Assembly: GCF_001047375.1 (NCBI RefSeq)
Contig: NZ_LFVU01000027.1
Coordinates: forward strand, 1 to 64,000
DNA: 64,000 nt
Reading direction: 5' to 3'
DNA from: Clostridium cylindrosporum DSM 605
Lineage (GTDB): Bacteria; Bacillota; Clostridia; Clostridiales; Caloramatoraceae
The notes below the pieces were generated by a model that saw nothing but the letters and a program-made list of their open reading frames with translations, did not search any database and had not been told where the DNA came from. Of this stretch, positions 8,164-17,825 are shown piece by piece. The number at the start of each line of letters is the position of its first letter. Position 1 is the stretch's first letter. Position numbers and translations under genes: made by a program.

Positions 8164-8355
8164 TTACTTTGTAGCTTCGTTTAGATCTGCAACTAAAGCA
8201 TCAACATCAATTCCGTGAGCTAAAGCACCTTGCTCTAAATTTTCGAATCTAGCAGCCATACATCCGAAACATCCCATTCCATACTTAGTGAAAACTTCAA
8301 CAGTTTCAGGGAATTTGTTAACGATATCAATAATATTCATGTCCTTTGTTATCAT
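8164..8355 (-). CDS. DUF1858 domain protein
   Basis: A 63-residue protein made of one DUF1858 domain: DMNIIDIVNKFPETVEVFTKYGMGCFGC followed by a helical tail. The CxxC pair (GCFGC) and the preceding helix are typical of the hybrid-cluster-protein-associated redox domain found alone or fused in anaerobes. A disulfide or metal-linked redox role is proposed for the family but not established. I start it at the ATG at 8355, preceded at 8364-8370 by a GGAGGTG site on the minus strand; a longer frame exists upstream without such a site. Confidence 0.85.
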   Translation of the reverse strand: MITKDMNIIDIVNKFPETVEVFTKYGMGCFGCMAARFENLEQGALAHGIDVDALVADLNEATK

Positions 8356-8531
8356 AAAAGTACACCTCCAATTTATATATATGTTCATATTATACAAGAT
8401 AATAAATTATGGAAATATGATATCATATAGTATGCTCAATAATCAAGTAATATAAACAATGCTATTAGAAGTTGAACTATTTAAAGAATATTTATAAAAT
8501 GTATATAACGAAACGATAAAGGATGATAATT

Positions 8532-9197
8532 ATGAAAAAATTATGCTGGGAAAATATTAATGATTTATCATCGGAGGATGTATCGTATCTTCTTTATAAA
8601 GAGGGTAAAGATATAAAGGCAATATCAATTATAAGAAATCTATCTAAGATAGAAGTTGAAAAACATATTATACACTCAAAAATCAAATATAAAATATACA
8701 AAAATGGTACAGATGAAAAAAGTATATTAAACTCTCTAATGAATTGTCCAAAGGACGAGAGATTAAGTATTATATCTAAAATGGAAAAGACAGAAATTAT
8801 GAATATTGAAAGTTATGTAATTAATAATATTTTTAATGCATCCCAAAAAGAGTGTGCATTTTATATATGGTTTCTAGGAGAAATAAAAAGCCAAAGAGGA
8901 ATTGACCGCATTATTACTTTTTTAAGATGTAATGATGGAACTATAAAAAGAATGTGCTGTTCAGCTATAGGTAAGATAGGAAGTATAAAGGGTGAGGATG
9001 CTCTTATTTTAGCACTTAAAGAAAATAGGTCTCAAGTTAAAGAGTATGCAATAAAAGCTCTTGGAAACATTAAAAGTGAAAAGTCTCTTCCATATCTTGA
9101 AAAGATCTCAAATTCATCAGATAAAGAATATGTAAAGCTTTCGGCAATTAAAGCTATAGAGGCGATAAAAAATGGGGGGCTAGAAATTGTTAAGTGA
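8532..9197 (+). CDS. HEAT-repeat protein
   Basis: A 221-residue helical repeat protein. The C-terminal half (~105-215) contains HEAT/PBS-lyase-like repeats: GEIKSQRGIDRIITFLRCND, MCCSAIGKIGSIKGEDALIL, AIKALGNIKSEKSLPYLEKI and LSAIKAIEAIKNG. Such repeats are protein-binding scaffolds. The N-terminal ~100 residues are lysine-rich and unrecognised. I use the ATG at 8532 (AAAGGATGAT upstream) rather than the in-frame ATG at 8523, which lies inside that site. The 3' end overlaps yigZ by 11 bases, so the two are translated from one mRNA. The partner is unknown. Confidence 0.75.
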   Translation: MKKLCWENINDLSSEDVSYLLYKEGKDIKAISIIRNLSKIEVEKHIIHSKIKYKIYKNGTDEKSILNSLMNCPKDERLSIISKMEKTEIMNIESYVINNIFNASQKECAFYIWFLGEIKSQRGIDRIITFLRCNDGTIKRMCCSAIGKIGSIKGEDALILALKENRSQVKEYAIKALGNIKSEKSLPYLEKISNSSDKEYVKLSAIKAIEAIKNGGLEIVK

Positions 9198-9837
9198 AGA
9201 TTATACTATATTAAAAAATTTAGAAGTATCATTTGAAGAGAAAAAATCTCAATTTATATGCAATATTAAAAGAATATCAAATGAAAAAGAGGCTATGGAA
9301 TTTGTAGGAGAGATTAAAGAAAAGTACAAGGATGCTAGACATAATGTATTTGCATATGTAACTAATAATAGGATATCTATGAGATATTCTGATGATGGAG
9401 AACCTCAGGGAACAGCAGGGCCTCCAGTTCTTGAAGTGCTTAAAAGAGAGCAGCTTAATGATGTTGTAGTTGTTGTAACTAGGTATTTTGGTGGTATAAT
9501 GCTTGGTGCAGGTGGACTTATTCGTGCATATGGAGCATCTTGTAAGCAGGGAATTGATGCTGGAATTAAGGTTAAAAGGCTTGAAGGGTGCAGATTCAAT
9601 ATAACATGTGATTATGAAAAGTACGGAAAAATAAATAACTATCTTCAAGCACTTAACATAAAGATTGAAGAGGTTAACTTTCTTGAAAATGTAACAATAG
9701 ATGTTATTTCATTGAAAAAAGACTTTGATTCAATAAAAAATGAAATAATAGAAATGATGAATGGAAATAATATAATATCAGAGGAAAAAACGGTTCAGTG
9801 TTTTGTAGATGAAAATGAGGTTTTAATGGAGGTTTAA
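9187..9837 (+). CDS. yigZ: YigZ/IMPACT family protein
   Basis: A 216-residue UPF0029/IMPACT-family protein. The signature lies in the N-terminal domain: KKSQFICNIKRI, DARHNVFAYV, YSDDGEPQGTAGPPVL and TRYFGGIMLGAGGLIRAYG. A ferredoxin-like C-terminal domain follows (~140-210). The family is linked to translation control in eukaryotes; its bacterial role is unclear. It starts at a TTG (9187) 11 bases inside the HEAT gene, with the run GGGGGG at 9175-9180 as its ribosome site, so translation is probably coupled. nadE starts only three bases after its stop codon, suggesting a three-gene operon. Confidence 0.9.
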   Translation: MLSEDYTILKNLEVSFEEKKSQFICNIKRISNEKEAMEFVGEIKEKYKDARHNVFAYVTNNRISMRYSDDGEPQGTAGPPVLEVLKREQLNDVVVVVTRYFGGIMLGAGGLIRAYGASCKQGIDAGIKVKRLEGCRFNITCDYEKYGKINNYLQALNIKIEEVNFLENVTIDVISLKKDFDSIKNEIIEMMNGNNIISEEKTVQCFVDENEVLMEV

Positions 9838-9839
9838 AT

Positions 9840-10571
9840 ATGTATAATATGAAGGATGTAGAAAAGGTAGCAGAAGAACTTGTAAACTGGATTAAGGAAA
9901 AGGTTAAAGATGCAGGGTGCAAAGGAGTAGTACTTGGTATAAGCGGAGGAATAGATTCTGCTGTTGTTGCAGCAGCAGCTAAAAGAGCATTTCCAGAGGA
10001 TACATTAGGAATAATTATGCCATGTAAAAGTAGCGATAAGGATGAGATAGATGCTATGAAAGTTATTGATGCACTTAATATTAACTACAAAAAGGTAGTT
10101 CTTGATAATGTATTTGACAGCTTTATCTCTGAGGTGGACCATACATATGATAAAATGGCCATAGCAAATATTAAACCAAGACTAAGAATGACTACCCTTT
10201 ATTACTATGCTGCTATGAAGGGATATTTAGTAGCTGGAACAGGTAACAAAAGTGAATTAACAGTAGGATATTTTACAAAGCATGGTGATAGTGGAGTAGA
10301 TATGCTACCTATTGCTTCATTTGTAAAAAGAGATGTATTTAGACTTGCTGAATATTTTAATATACCAGAAGAAATTATTAATAAAGCACCATCAGCAGGA
10401 CTTTGGGAAGACCAAACAGATGAGGATGAAATGGGTATAACATATAAGGAATTAGATGAGTACATATTAACAGGTGACGCAAAGGATGAGGTAAAGGATA
10501 AAATTGATTTATTAAACTATAGAAGTGCACATAAAAGAAGTTATCCACCTATTTTTACTCCTTCAAAATAA
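9840..10571 (+). CDS. nadE: NH3-dependent NAD(+) synthetase
   Basis: A 243-residue NadE that amidates deamido-NAD+ with ammonia and ATP, the last step of NAD synthesis. The PP-loop SGGIDSAVVAAAAKRA (~32-47) binds ATP pyrophosphate, and GTGNKSELTVGYFTKHGD (~138-155) is the conserved substrate-binding segment. There is no nitrilase-like glutaminase domain, so it uses free ammonia, as is common in short Bacillota forms. The ATG is two bases after the yigZ stop, with TGGAGG inside the yigZ end. Its neighbours suggest no shared pathway. Confidence 0.95.
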   Translation: MYNMKDVEKVAEELVNWIKEKVKDAGCKGVVLGISGGIDSAVVAAAAKRAFPEDTLGIIMPCKSSDKDEIDAMKVIDALNINYKKVVLDNVFDSFISEVDHTYDKMAIANIKPRLRMTTLYYYAAMKGYLVAGTGNKSELTVGYFTKHGDSGVDMLPIASFVKRDVFRLAEYFNIPEEIINKAPSAGLWEDQTDEDEMGITYKELDEYILTGDAKDEVKDKIDLLNYRSAHKRSYPPIFTPSK

Positions 10572-10646
10572 CCCTTAATCTTTAAAAAACTTCTCAAATA
10601 TGATAAAATTAATAGTTGATTTATAGGTTTGTAAGGAGGAGTTACG

Positions 10647-11378
10647 ATGTCAGGTCACTCAAAATGGGCTAACATAAAGAATAAGAAGGGTAAGCAAGAT
10701 GCTATTAGAGGTAAAATCTTTACTAAGATAGGTAAGGAAATAGCAGTTGCAGTTAAAGAAGGTGGATCAAGTCCGGAATCCAATACAAGACTTAGAGACG
10801 CTATAGCAAAGGCAAAGGCAAATAACATGCCATCTGATAATATAACTAGAGCTATAAAGAAGGCAGCTGGTGAACTTGGAGCTGTAAACTATGAAGAAAT
10901 AGTTTATGAAGGATATGGACCAGGAGGAACTGCGGTTATAGTAAATGCATTAACAGACAATAGAAATAGAACTGCATCAGAGGTAAGACATGCATTTGAT
11001 AAGTTTGGTGGTAACCTTGGAACTACAGGATGCGTTTCATTTATGTTCGAGAAAAAAGGTCTTATAGTTGTTGAAAAGTCAGATGAAATAGATGAAGATG
11101 ATTTAATGATGTCTGCATTAGACATTGGGGCTGAGGATTTTTCATCTGAGGAGGATGTTTATGAAATAATTACTTCCCCTGAAGACTTTTCTAAGGTTCG
11201 TGAAGAGTTAGAGGCTAAGGGTATAACTTTTGTTTCAGCTGAGGTTTCAATGTTACCTTCAACTACAACAAAGATTGAAGGAGATGACCTTGTTAAATTC
11301 CTAAAGATGCTTGATAAGTTTGACGATGATGAAGATGTTCAAGGATATTGGCATAATGCTGAATTTGATGAAGAATAA
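10647..11378 (+). CDS. YebC/PmpR family translation or regulatory factor
   Basis: A 243-residue YebC/TACO1-family protein, beginning [19 protein letters not shown] and containing [33 protein letters not shown] and a C-terminal acidic segment. Members were described as transcription regulators (PmpR) and, for YebC-type proteins, as factors that ease ribosome stalling on proline runs. This copy is typical in length. The start is fixed by AAGGAGGAGT upstream. It is monocistronic with a hairpin terminator at 11399-11440. In many bacteria it sits beside ruvC; here ruvC lies about 2.7 kb downstream. Confidence 0.93.
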   Translation: MSGHSKWANIKNKKGKQDAIRGKIFTKIGKEIAVAVKEGGSSPESNTRLRDAIAKAKANNMPSDNITRAIKKAAGELGAVNYEEIVYEGYGPGGTAVIVNALTDNRNRTASEVRHAFDKFGGNLGTTGCVSFMFEKKGLIVVEKSDEIDEDDLMMSALDIGAEDFSSEEDVYEIITSPEDFSKVREELEAKGITFVSAEVSMLPSTTTKIEGDDLVKFLKMLDKFDDDEDVQGYWHNAEFDEE

Positions 11379-11398
11379 AATAATTTAACATATATATG

Positions 11399-11440
11399 AA
11401 CTGTGTTATTCTAAGTTTAGACTAACACGGTTTTTCTTTT
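11399..11440 (+). terminator. Terminator after yebC-type gene
   Basis: AACTGTGTTA pairs with TAACACGGTT (one G-T pair), followed by TTTCTTTTT. Confidence 0.75.
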
Positions 11441-11455
11441 TAAGGGGGTGAAATA

Positions 11456-12763
11456 ATGAAGATCTATATGCCAAGTAGCTGTAAGAATATAATAAATACT
11501 TTTTATAATAATGGATATGAGGCATTTATAGTTGGCGGGTGTGTAAGAGATGCTTTAATGGGAAGAAAGGCTAATGACTATGATATTACTACAAATAGTA
11601 CTCCAGATATAACTATAAAGCTATTTGAAAATACACATAAAGTAATTGTTACAGGTGAGAAGCATGGGACAATTACATTAATTGATAAAAATGATGGTGA
11701 AGTTTATGAGGTTACTACATATAGAATAGATGGTGAGTATAAAGATAGCAGAAGGCCAGAGAATGTAGAATTTACTTCTTCCCTTAGAGAAGACCTTTTA
11801 AGACGGGACTTTACTATAAATGCAATGGCATATAACGAAAGACTAGGCTTAGTTGATTATTTTAATGGAGGAGAAGATTTAAATAATAAAATAATTAAGT
11901 GTGTTGGAAATCCAGAGCATCGTTTTAATGAGGATGCACTTAGAATTCTTAGAGCACTAAGATTTAAAGCACAACTAAACTTTGATATAGATAATAGCGC
12001 ATTAGAATCTATTAAAATCCTGTCCTATAAATTAAATGATATTTCAGTTGAAAGAATAAGAGAAGAGTTTAATAAGATGATACTTTCAAATCCATATATA
12101 GTAAATGATCTATATAAATTACAGGTTTTAGAGTACATTTTACCTGAGTTAAAGCTAATATATGATAAGTTTATTGGTAATGAAAGCATAATTAATTATA
12201 TTAACATAATACTTAATTCAGTAAACCTATTAAATAAAGATATATGCTTAAGATATGCGCTTTTACTTCATGGTTTTAAAAGATTAGAATTAGATTATAG
12301 AAAAGAATCCTATAGCTTTGATTCAAATAAAATCCTTAAAAGATTAAAATATGATAATAAAACAATAAATAAAGTGGATAAGATTATAGAGTATTTAGAT
12401 ATTACTATAGAAGATGAATACTATAACATTAAAAAGATTTTAAATTCTATTGGAGAAGATGTTTTAAGAAGTATTCTAAAAATAAAAAAAATAGAGCATA
12501 CATATCTTGATTTTATTTTAGGCGATACTAAATTAGAAAACATATTGGAAGTTGAGAATAAGTTAAATAACATTATAGAAAATAGTGAATGTTACAGTAT
12601 AAAGGATTTGAAAATAACTGGAAATGATATTATAAATATAGGTTGTGCTAAAGGCAAAAAGGTTGGAGAAGTTCTAGAGATGCTTTTAGAGATGGTTTTA
12701 AGAAATCCAGATATAAATTCACATAATAGGTTATTATGTGAAGCTAAAAAGATTATTAATTAG
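11456..12763 (+). CDS. cca: CCA tRNA nucleotidyltransferase / poly(A) polymerase family
   Basis: A 435-residue class II tRNA nucleotidyltransferase that builds or repairs the 3' CCA of tRNAs. The head domain has FIVGGCVRDALMGRKANDYDI (GG loop and DxD metal site at ~22-42), and then LLRRDFTINAMAYNE (~114-128). The RNA-and-primer helix segment follows (~160-200, FNEDALRILRALRFKAQLNF). The helical body is divergent and asparagine/isoleucine-rich. The tRNA-Asn in this window already encodes CCA, so repair is the likely main task, though other tRNAs may differ. The RBS AAGGGGGTGA precedes the ATG. Specificity (A-adding, CC-adding or CCA-adding) cannot be fixed by eye. Confidence 0.88.
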   Translation: MKIYMPSSCKNIINTFYNNGYEAFIVGGCVRDALMGRKANDYDITTNSTPDITIKLFENTHKVIVTGEKHGTITLIDKNDGEVYEVTTYRIDGEYKDSRRPENVEFTSSLREDLLRRDFTINAMAYNERLGLVDYFNGGEDLNNKIIKCVGNPEHRFNEDALRILRALRFKAQLNFDIDNSALESIKILSYKLNDISVERIREEFNKMILSNPYIVNDLYKLQVLEYILPELKLIYDKFIGNESIINYINIILNSVNLLNKDICLRYALLLHGFKRLELDYRKESYSFDSNKILKRLKYDNKTINKVDKIIEYLDITIEDEYYNIKKILNSIGEDVLRSILKIKKIEHTYLDFILGDTKLENILEVENKLNNIIENSECYSIKDLKITGNDIINIGCAKGKKVGEVLEMLLEMVLRNPDINSHNRLLCEAKKIIN

Positions 12764-12841
12764 AGCATAAATATAAGTAAATTTCACAAACTACTATATA
12801 GATGCTATGATCATCTATACTTACTTTAAGGAGTGGATAAC

Positions 12842-13174
12842 ATGCACTATATGAAGAACAATGTTTATGTAAATGGAGACTTTGGAAGAAATACTGCAGT
12901 AGCTATTGTTAAGGAAAACTTACCTTTTTATTTAGATAAAGAATGGGGTACAGTACAAATACTTGAAGATATAATTTCTAAAATAGGTAAAGGATCATTT
13001 AATGATATTTTATTTAGACAAGACTTAACTCAGCTAGACAACTGTAAAGGTGGATTTACAGAGGAAGAAAAGGAACATATAAAGACTATAGTTATAAATG
13101 AAGTTAGGGCATTTCTTCAAAACTGTAAAGGGGATGTTAATAGATTAGAGGGATTAGTTAAAGACTGGTCATAA
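12842..13174 (+). CDS. Uncharacterised 110-residue protein
   Basis: I do not recognise this small, soluble, acidic protein. It starts MHYMKNNVYVNGDFGRN and continues with an amphipathic helical body, including FYLDKEWGTVQILEDIISKIGKG and EEEKEHIKTIVINEVRAFLQ. It has two cysteines (both in NCKG) and no membrane segment. AAGGAG at 12828-12833 favours the ATG at 12842 over the GTG at 12833; an internal ATG lies nine bases on. The gene has its own long terminator hairpin (13193-13232) and is isolated between cca and the bofC-like gene. Codon use is like that of its neighbours. Confidence 0.65.
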   Translation: MHYMKNNVYVNGDFGRNTAVAIVKENLPFYLDKEWGTVQILEDIISKIGKGSFNDILFRQDLTQLDNCKGGFTEEEKEHIKTIVINEVRAFLQNCKGDVNRLEGLVKDWS

Positions 13175-13192
13175 AATCTATAATATCACTTT

Positions 13193-13232
13193 GGACTATA
13201 TTAAAAGGTTATCTTTTAATATAGTCCTTTTT
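13193..13232 (+). terminator. Terminator, 15-bp perfect stem
   Basis: GGACTATATTAAAAG pairs perfectly with CTTTTAATATAGTCC around a 5-base loop, followed by TTTTTA. Confidence 0.85.
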
Positions 13233-13312
13233 ATATTAATTTTAAATTAGTTAGTGTATTTTGTATAAAAGGGATTCATGTGGATATAATACCCAATAAA
13301 GGAGTGAGGAAA

Positions 13313-13918
13313 ATGAAGGTAGGTAAAATAATAGTTTTAGTTGCACTTATTTTCTCTATAGCAGTAAGTGTAGGAACGAGCCTTTATATATCCCAAAATA
13401 GTACTGATAATAAAAATATACAGGGTATTACAGTGGAAAAGAATGACATTGAGACATCAGCTAAAACTACTGTACTTGCAGAAAATAAATCAAAGGCTCC
13501 AAAGATTAACTCTATAGGACCAGCAACAAAAATAGTAAAAAAACAGATATACATAAAAGGTGACACATATGAGAAAGTAGTTAATCAAGAAATAACAGAA
13601 GATTTACTAGGTATGGATAAAACTCAGTTTGATGGGTATGCAAAGAAAATAGGATATTCTATAGAAGAGTTTACTAGTGAGAAGGTTGTTATTTCTGAGA
13701 AGATAAATGAGTGGCCAAAGGGACTATATGTTCTTAAAGCAATTGATCAAGGTATAGTAATATTTAAGGTAGATGAGACAGGGAATCTAACTAAGGTTGA
13801 GGAAACAGGAATAACATTAGATCAGGTCTCAGAACAAGAAAAAGCAGGACTTGTAAAGGGAAAGGTATATGCTACTATAGAAGAAGCAGAACATACATTG
13901 GCGGACTACGATTCATAA
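13313..13918 (+). CDS. BofC-like membrane-anchored protein
   Basis: About 201 residues: an N-terminal signal anchor (KIIVLVALIFSIAVSVG, ~4-20), a low-complexity linker, then ~55-200 soluble. The C-terminal part (EWPKGLYVLKAIDQGIVIFK, then GITLDQVSEQEKAGLVKGK) resembles the BofC C-terminal domain. In Bacillus subtilis, BofC is a forespore protein that restrains the SpoIVB protease in the sigma-K checkpoint, and its gene lies just before ruvA. The same position here (immediately before ruvCAB-queA) supports the call. The start at 13313 follows AAGGAGTGAGG; the frame is open upstream but without such a site. A sporulation role is inferred and suggests a spore former. Confidence 0.7.
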   Translation: MKVGKIIVLVALIFSIAVSVGTSLYISQNSTDNKNIQGITVEKNDIETSAKTTVLAENKSKAPKINSIGPATKIVKKQIYIKGDTYEKVVNQEITEDLLGMDKTQFDGYAKKIGYSIEEFTSEKVVISEKINEWPKGLYVLKAIDQGIVIFKVDETGNLTKVEETGITLDQVSEQEKAGLVKGKVYATIEEAEHTLADYDS

Positions 13919-13922
13919 ACTT

Positions 13923-13966
13923 ATAAAAAGTAGAAGTTGGATATTATCCATACTTTTACTTTTTAT
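13923..13966 (+). terminator. Possible terminator after the bofC-like gene
   Basis: An imperfect hairpin of AAAAAGTA-GAAGT-GGAT against ATCC-ACTTT-TACTTTTT, with a T-rich 3' arm. It is less regular than the other terminators here. Confidence 0.45.
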
Positions 13967-14041
13967 TGTGTTTAAGCTTTGCCTATATATTTAAAAATGA
14001 TATAATACTATTCGAACAGACTTTCGCTAAGGGAGGTTATT

Positions 14042-14536
14042 ATGAGAATTATAGGGATTGACCCAGGGTATGCCATTGTTGGCTATGGAATTATTGATTA
14101 TGAGAATAATAAGTTTAAAGTAATTGACTATGGTGCAGTTACAACAACACCTAAAAATACAATGCCAGAAAGACTGAATTTAGTATTTGAGGCATTAACA
14201 CATATATTTTCAAAATATAACCCAGATGCTATTGCATTTGAGGAACTTTTTTTTAATCAAAATGTAAAAACAGCAATAAGTGTTGGACAAGCTAGAGGCG
14301 TTTCAGTACTAGCAGCCCAAAGGCTTGGGGTAGATGTTTTTGAATATACACCGCTACAGGTAAAACAAGCTGTTGTAGGATATGGAAGAGCAGAAAAAAA
14401 ACAAGTTCAGCAGATGGTTAAGGTTCTTCTTAACCTAAAGGAAGTTCCAAAGCCAGATGATACTGCGGATGCCTTAGCTGTGGCTATATGTCACTCTCAT
14501 TCATCACATATGGCTAAAATGTTTAGAATTAAGTAG
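14042..14536 (+). CDS. ruvC: Holliday junction endodeoxyribonuclease RuvC
   Basis: A 164-residue RuvC resolvase, which cuts four-way DNA junctions. The RNase-H-fold acidic residues are visible: D7 in [17 protein letters not shown]68 in AFEELFF, and the C-terminal pair in [15 protein letters not shown]. Its length is normal. It opens the ruvC-ruvA-ruvB-queA run, with gaps of only 11, 11 and 19 bases, so these are co-transcribed. GGGAGG precedes the ATG. Confidence 0.96.
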   Translation: MRIIGIDPGYAIVGYGIIDYENNKFKVIDYGAVTTTPKNTMPERLNLVFEALTHIFSKYNPDAIAFEELFFNQNVKTAISVGQARGVSVLAAQRLGVDVFEYTPLQVKQAVVGYGRAEKKQVQQMVKVLLNLKEVPKPDDTADALAVAICHSHSSHMAKMFRIK

Positions 14537-14547
14537 GGGGAAAGTAA

Positions 14548-15150
14548 ATGATAGCTTATGTTAAGGGAAAAGTTTTTGAATATGGGGAAGATTATATTAT
14601 AGTAGATAATATGGGCATAGGGTATATTATTTATATGCCAATTCAAGATATAGAAAAAGTTAAAAAGGTAGATAATGAGGTAACAGTACATACATATCAT
14701 TATGTAAGAGAGGATCAGCAGCTTTTATATGGATTTTATAATAAAGAAGCATTAAGTTTATTTAAGAATCTTATAGGTGTCTCTGGGGTTGGACCAAAGG
14801 CTGGACTTTCTATTTTATCAACGGTGTCCCCTTCGGACTTTATACTTGCTGTAATATCAGGAGACGAGAAGACAATATCTAAGGCACCGGGAATTGGAAA
14901 GAAGTCTGCACAAAGGATTATTTTAGAACTTCGTGATAAATTTAAAAAGTTAAATATAGAAACACCACTTCCTCTACTTGAGTTAGGAAGTGAAAAGGAA
15001 GATATATCTAAAATAGCTGATGCTACAGAAGGTCTAATGGCACTTGGATATACAAAACAGGAAGCAGTTAAAACTCTTAGCCAAATAGATAATGACCTTT
15101 CAATTGAAGATATGCTAAAAGAGGCATTAAAACTACTTATGAGAGGATAG
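14548..15150 (+). CDS. ruvA: Holliday junction branch migration protein RuvA
   Basis: A 200-residue RuvA that binds Holliday junctions as a tetramer and loads RuvB. It has the N-terminal OB fold (MIAYVKGKVFEYGEDYIIVD), helix-hairpin-helix motifs (LIGVSGVGPKAGLSIL at ~72-87 and APGIGKKSAQRIILELRDK at ~112-130) and a C-terminal RuvB-contacting domain (GLMALGYTKQEAVKTLSQI). It is complete and typical. GGGGG precedes the ATG, 11 bases after the ruvC stop. Confidence 0.97.
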   Translation: MIAYVKGKVFEYGEDYIIVDNMGIGYIIYMPIQDIEKVKKVDNEVTVHTYHYVREDQQLLYGFYNKEALSLFKNLIGVSGVGPKAGLSILSTVSPSDFILAVISGDEKTISKAPGIGKKSAQRIILELRDKFKKLNIETPLPLLELGSEKEDISKIADATEGLMALGYTKQEAVKTLSQIDNDLSIEDMLKEALKLLMRG

Positions 15151-15161
15151 GTGTTTTATAA

Positions 15162-16169
15162 ATGGATATAGAGGAAAGGATAATAACCTCTAGCTTTAAG
15201 TCTGAGGATATGGACATAGAGGGAAGTTTAAGGCCTAAAAGCTTTGAGGAATACGTAGGACAGGTTAAAGCAAAGGAGAAGCTTTCAATCTTTATTGAGG
15301 CAGCAAAAAAAAGAGGAGAGGCACTAGATCATGTGCTTTTATACGGACCTCCAGGACTTGGAAAGACAACCCTTGCTGCTATAATTGCAAATGAAATGGC
15401 ATCATCAATAAGAGTAACATCAGGACCTGCAATAGAAAAAGCTGGAGATTTAGCTGCAATACTTACAAATCTTATTGAGGGCGATGTGTTATTCATAGAT
15501 GAAATACATAGACTAAATAGAAGTGTAGAGGAAATACTCTATCCAGCTATGGAGGATTATTCGCTAGACATTATTATAGGTAAGGGGCCGAGTGCTAGAA
15601 GTATTAGAATAGACCTTCCGAAGTTTACTTTAATTGGGGCTACTACTAAGGCGGGTATGCTAACATCACCTTTAAGAGATAGATTCGGGGTAATGTGTAG
15701 ACTTGAACTTTATAATGAAGAGGAACTAAAGGGAATAGTTATTCGTGGTGCAGGTATACTTGGGATAGGTATAGATGAGGATGCAGCAATTGAAATTGCA
15801 AGACGCTCTAGAGGAACACCTAGAATTGCTAATAGATTACTTAAGAGAGTTAGAGATTATGCTCAGGTTAGGGGAAATGGATATATAGATAATGAGGCAG
15901 CAAAGGCAGCATTAGATCTTTTAGAAGTTGATAACTTAGGACTTGATAATATAGATAGAAAAATGCTTACATCCATGATTAATAAATTTAATGGTGGACC
16001 AGTAGGACTTGATACACTTGCCTATTCAATAGGAGAGGAAAATGAAACTATAGAGGATGTATATGAACCATATCTTCTTCAACTTGGATTTATAAATAGA
16101 ACTCCAAGGGGAAGAGTAGTTACAAAGGCAGCATATGATCATTTAGAAATTCCATTTCCTAATGAATAG
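15162..16169 (+). CDS. ruvB: Holliday junction branch migration ATPase RuvB
   Basis: A 335-residue AAA+ hexameric motor. It contains [12 protein letters not shown], Walker [10 protein letters not shown] (~62-70), Walker [11 protein letters not shown], sensor 1 GATTKAG, and a winged-helix C-terminal domain with GPVGLDTLA and INRTPRGRV for DNA contact. It works with RuvA, both encoded here in order. The gene is typical in length and complete. Confidence 0.97.
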   Translation: MDIEERIITSSFKSEDMDIEGSLRPKSFEEYVGQVKAKEKLSIFIEAAKKRGEALDHVLLYGPPGLGKTTLAAIIANEMASSIRVTSGPAIEKAGDLAAILTNLIEGDVLFIDEIHRLNRSVEEILYPAMEDYSLDIIIGKGPSARSIRIDLPKFTLIGATTKAGMLTSPLRDRFGVMCRLELYNEEELKGIVIRGAGILGIGIDEDAAIEIARRSRGTPRIANRLLKRVRDYAQVRGNGYIDNEAAKAALDLLEVDNLGLDNIDRKMLTSMINKFNGGPVGLDTLAYSIGEENETIEDVYEPYLLQLGFINRTPRGRVVTKAAYDHLEIPFPNE

Positions 16170-16188
16170 AAACTAAGGAGGATAAATA

Positions 16189-17214
16189 ATGAAAGTAAGT
16201 GACTTTTATTTTGATTTACCAGAAGAGCTTATAGCACAGGAGCCATTAGAGGAGAGAGATAATTCTAGACTTCTTGTTCTAGATAAAAATACAGGAGAAA
16301 TTAACCACAGAAGGTTTAAGGATATTTTAGAGTATCTTAAGGAAGGAGATACCTTAGTTCTTAATAATAGTAGGGTAATACCTGCAAGATTATTTGGAAT
16401 TAAGAAGGAAACAGGGGCTAAGATAGAATTTGTTCTTCTTAAAAGAGTTGATAAGGATAAGTGGGAAACACTTGTGAAGCCTGGTAAAAAAGCAAAGCCA
16501 GGAACAGAATTTGTATTTGGTAATGGAGAGCTTGAATGCAAGGTTCTTGAAACTACTGAAATTGGAGGAAGAATAATCGAATTTAAGTATGAGGGTATAT
16601 TTGAAGAAGTTTTAGATAAATTAGGACAAATGCCCCTTCCTCCATACATTACAAAGCAGCTTGAAGATAAGGAAAGATATCAAACAGTTTATTCTAAGAT
16701 AAATGGTTCAGCTGCGGCACCAACAGCAGGTCTTCATTTTACTAAGGAGCTTATGGAGAAGATAAAGGAAAAGGGAGTTAACATTGCATATGTAACTCTA
16801 CATGTAGGACTTGGAACCTTTAGGCCTGTTAAGGTAGAGGATATTAATGAACATATTATGCACTCCGAGTTTTATAGTATTGATAAGGAAAATGCAGATA
16901 TAATTAACAACACAAAAAGACAAGGTAAAAGAGTTATTACGGTTGGGACAACATCTACTAGGACACTTGAAACAGTAGGGGATGAAAATGGATTTATAAA
17001 AGAATGCTCTGGATGGACAGATATATTTATATATCCAGGTTATAAATTTAAGGTAGTAGATAACCTTATTACGAACTTCCATCTTCCAGAGTCAACACTT
17101 ATTATGCTTGTAAGTACACTAGCTGGGCAGGAAAACACTATGAATGCATATAAGGAAGCTGTTGAAGAAAAATATAGATTCTTTAGTTTTGGAGATGCAA
17201 TGTTTATTAAGTAA
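16189..17214 (+). CDS. queA: S-adenosylmethionine:tRNA ribosyltransferase-isomerase QueA
   Basis: A 341-residue QueA that moves the ribosyl group of SAM onto preQ1-modified tRNA to make epoxyqueuosine. Signatures include [58 protein letters not shown] and TTSTRTLE. The queuosine partner tgt lies about 1.1 kb downstream, interrupted by the antisense trpP gene with its T-box, so queA and tgt have separate promoters here. AAGGAGG precedes the ATG. A strong hairpin ends the ruvCAB-queA transcript. Confidence 0.97.
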   Translation: MKVSDFYFDLPEELIAQEPLEERDNSRLLVLDKNTGEINHRRFKDILEYLKEGDTLVLNNSRVIPARLFGIKKETGAKIEFVLLKRVDKDKWETLVKPGKKAKPGTEFVFGNGELECKVLETTEIGGRIIEFKYEGIFEEVLDKLGQMPLPPYITKQLEDKERYQTVYSKINGSAAAPTAGLHFTKELMEKIKEKGVNIAYVTLHVGLGTFRPVKVEDINEHIMHSEFYSIDKENADIINNTKRQGKRVITVGTTSTRTLETVGDENGFIKECSGWTDIFIYPGYKFKVVDNLITNFHLPESTLIMLVSTLAGQENTMNAYKEAVEEKYRFFSFGDAMFIK

Positions 17215-17219
17215 ATATA

Positions 17220-17256
17220 AAAAGGACCAAAAGTTAGCTTTTGGTCCTTTTGTTAT
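17220..17256. terminator. Bidirectional terminator between queA and trpP
   Basis: AAAAGGACCAAAAG TTAG CTTTTGGTCCTTTT is a perfect stem with A/T flanks, serving both convergent genes. Confidence 0.9.
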
Positions 17257-17259
17257 ATA

Positions 17260-17763
17260 TTAAACTGCCTTTGAAGACTTTTCTACTATTTTATAAAGAA
17301 CAGGTGTTAAGAATAGGTTTATAACTGCTGCTGGAAGAACAACTGATATAATTCCAATATTTACAGTTAGTCCAGATGGTAGCCCTACTATATAAAGTGC
17401 TAGTGTTAAGAAAATAAATCCACTTAGGATAGTTCCAAGTAATCCAACTATAGCCATAGTAATAATCTTATTAGCAAACTTTAATATGAAAACAATAACA
17501 AAATACATAATAATTGAAGTTATTATTTTTTCTACAAAGTTAGGAACTTGTCCACCAGGAAACTTAGTAGTTAAAGAGGTAATAATTCCTGATACAATCC
17601 CAGCTGCAATAGTAGATTTAAAACTACCATTAATTAATATAACTATAAAAAGTACAGCAAGTTGAACATCAGGAGTTACCCCGAAAATTGGTGGCATTAA
17701 TTGATGAATTATAAGTCCCGCAGCAAATAAAACTCCTGATAATGTTATTTTTCTAATATCCAT
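17260..17763 (-). CDS. trpP: Tryptophan transporter, TrpP family
   Basis: A 167-residue integral membrane protein with about five hydrophobic segments: LSGVLFAAGLIIHQL, LAVLFIVILINGSF, IITSIIMYFVIVFILKFA, MAIVGLLGTILSGFIFLTLA and IGIISVVLPAAVINLFL. Its length and the motif LIHQLMPPIF-then-PDVQLA match TrpP (YhaG) of Bacillus, an ECF-like small transporter for tryptophan. The call is backed by a T-box leader upstream with a plausible TGG specifier. It lies antisense between queA and tgt. AAGGAGTGA precedes the ATG on the minus strand. Another substrate is possible but unlikely given the T-box. Confidence 0.85.
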   Translation of the reverse strand: MDIRKITLSGVLFAAGLIIHQLMPPIFGVTPDVQLAVLFIVILINGSFKSTIAAGIVSGIITSLTTKFPGGQVPNFVEKIITSIIMYFVIVFILKFANKIITMAIVGLLGTILSGFIFLTLALYIVGLPSGLTVNIGIISVVLPAAVINLFLTPVLYKIVEKSSKAV

Positions 17764-17825
17764 TTAAATCACTCCTTGAAATTTTTATTATGATACTTTA
17801 ATTAGTTCAAAATATGTTTTTAGGT

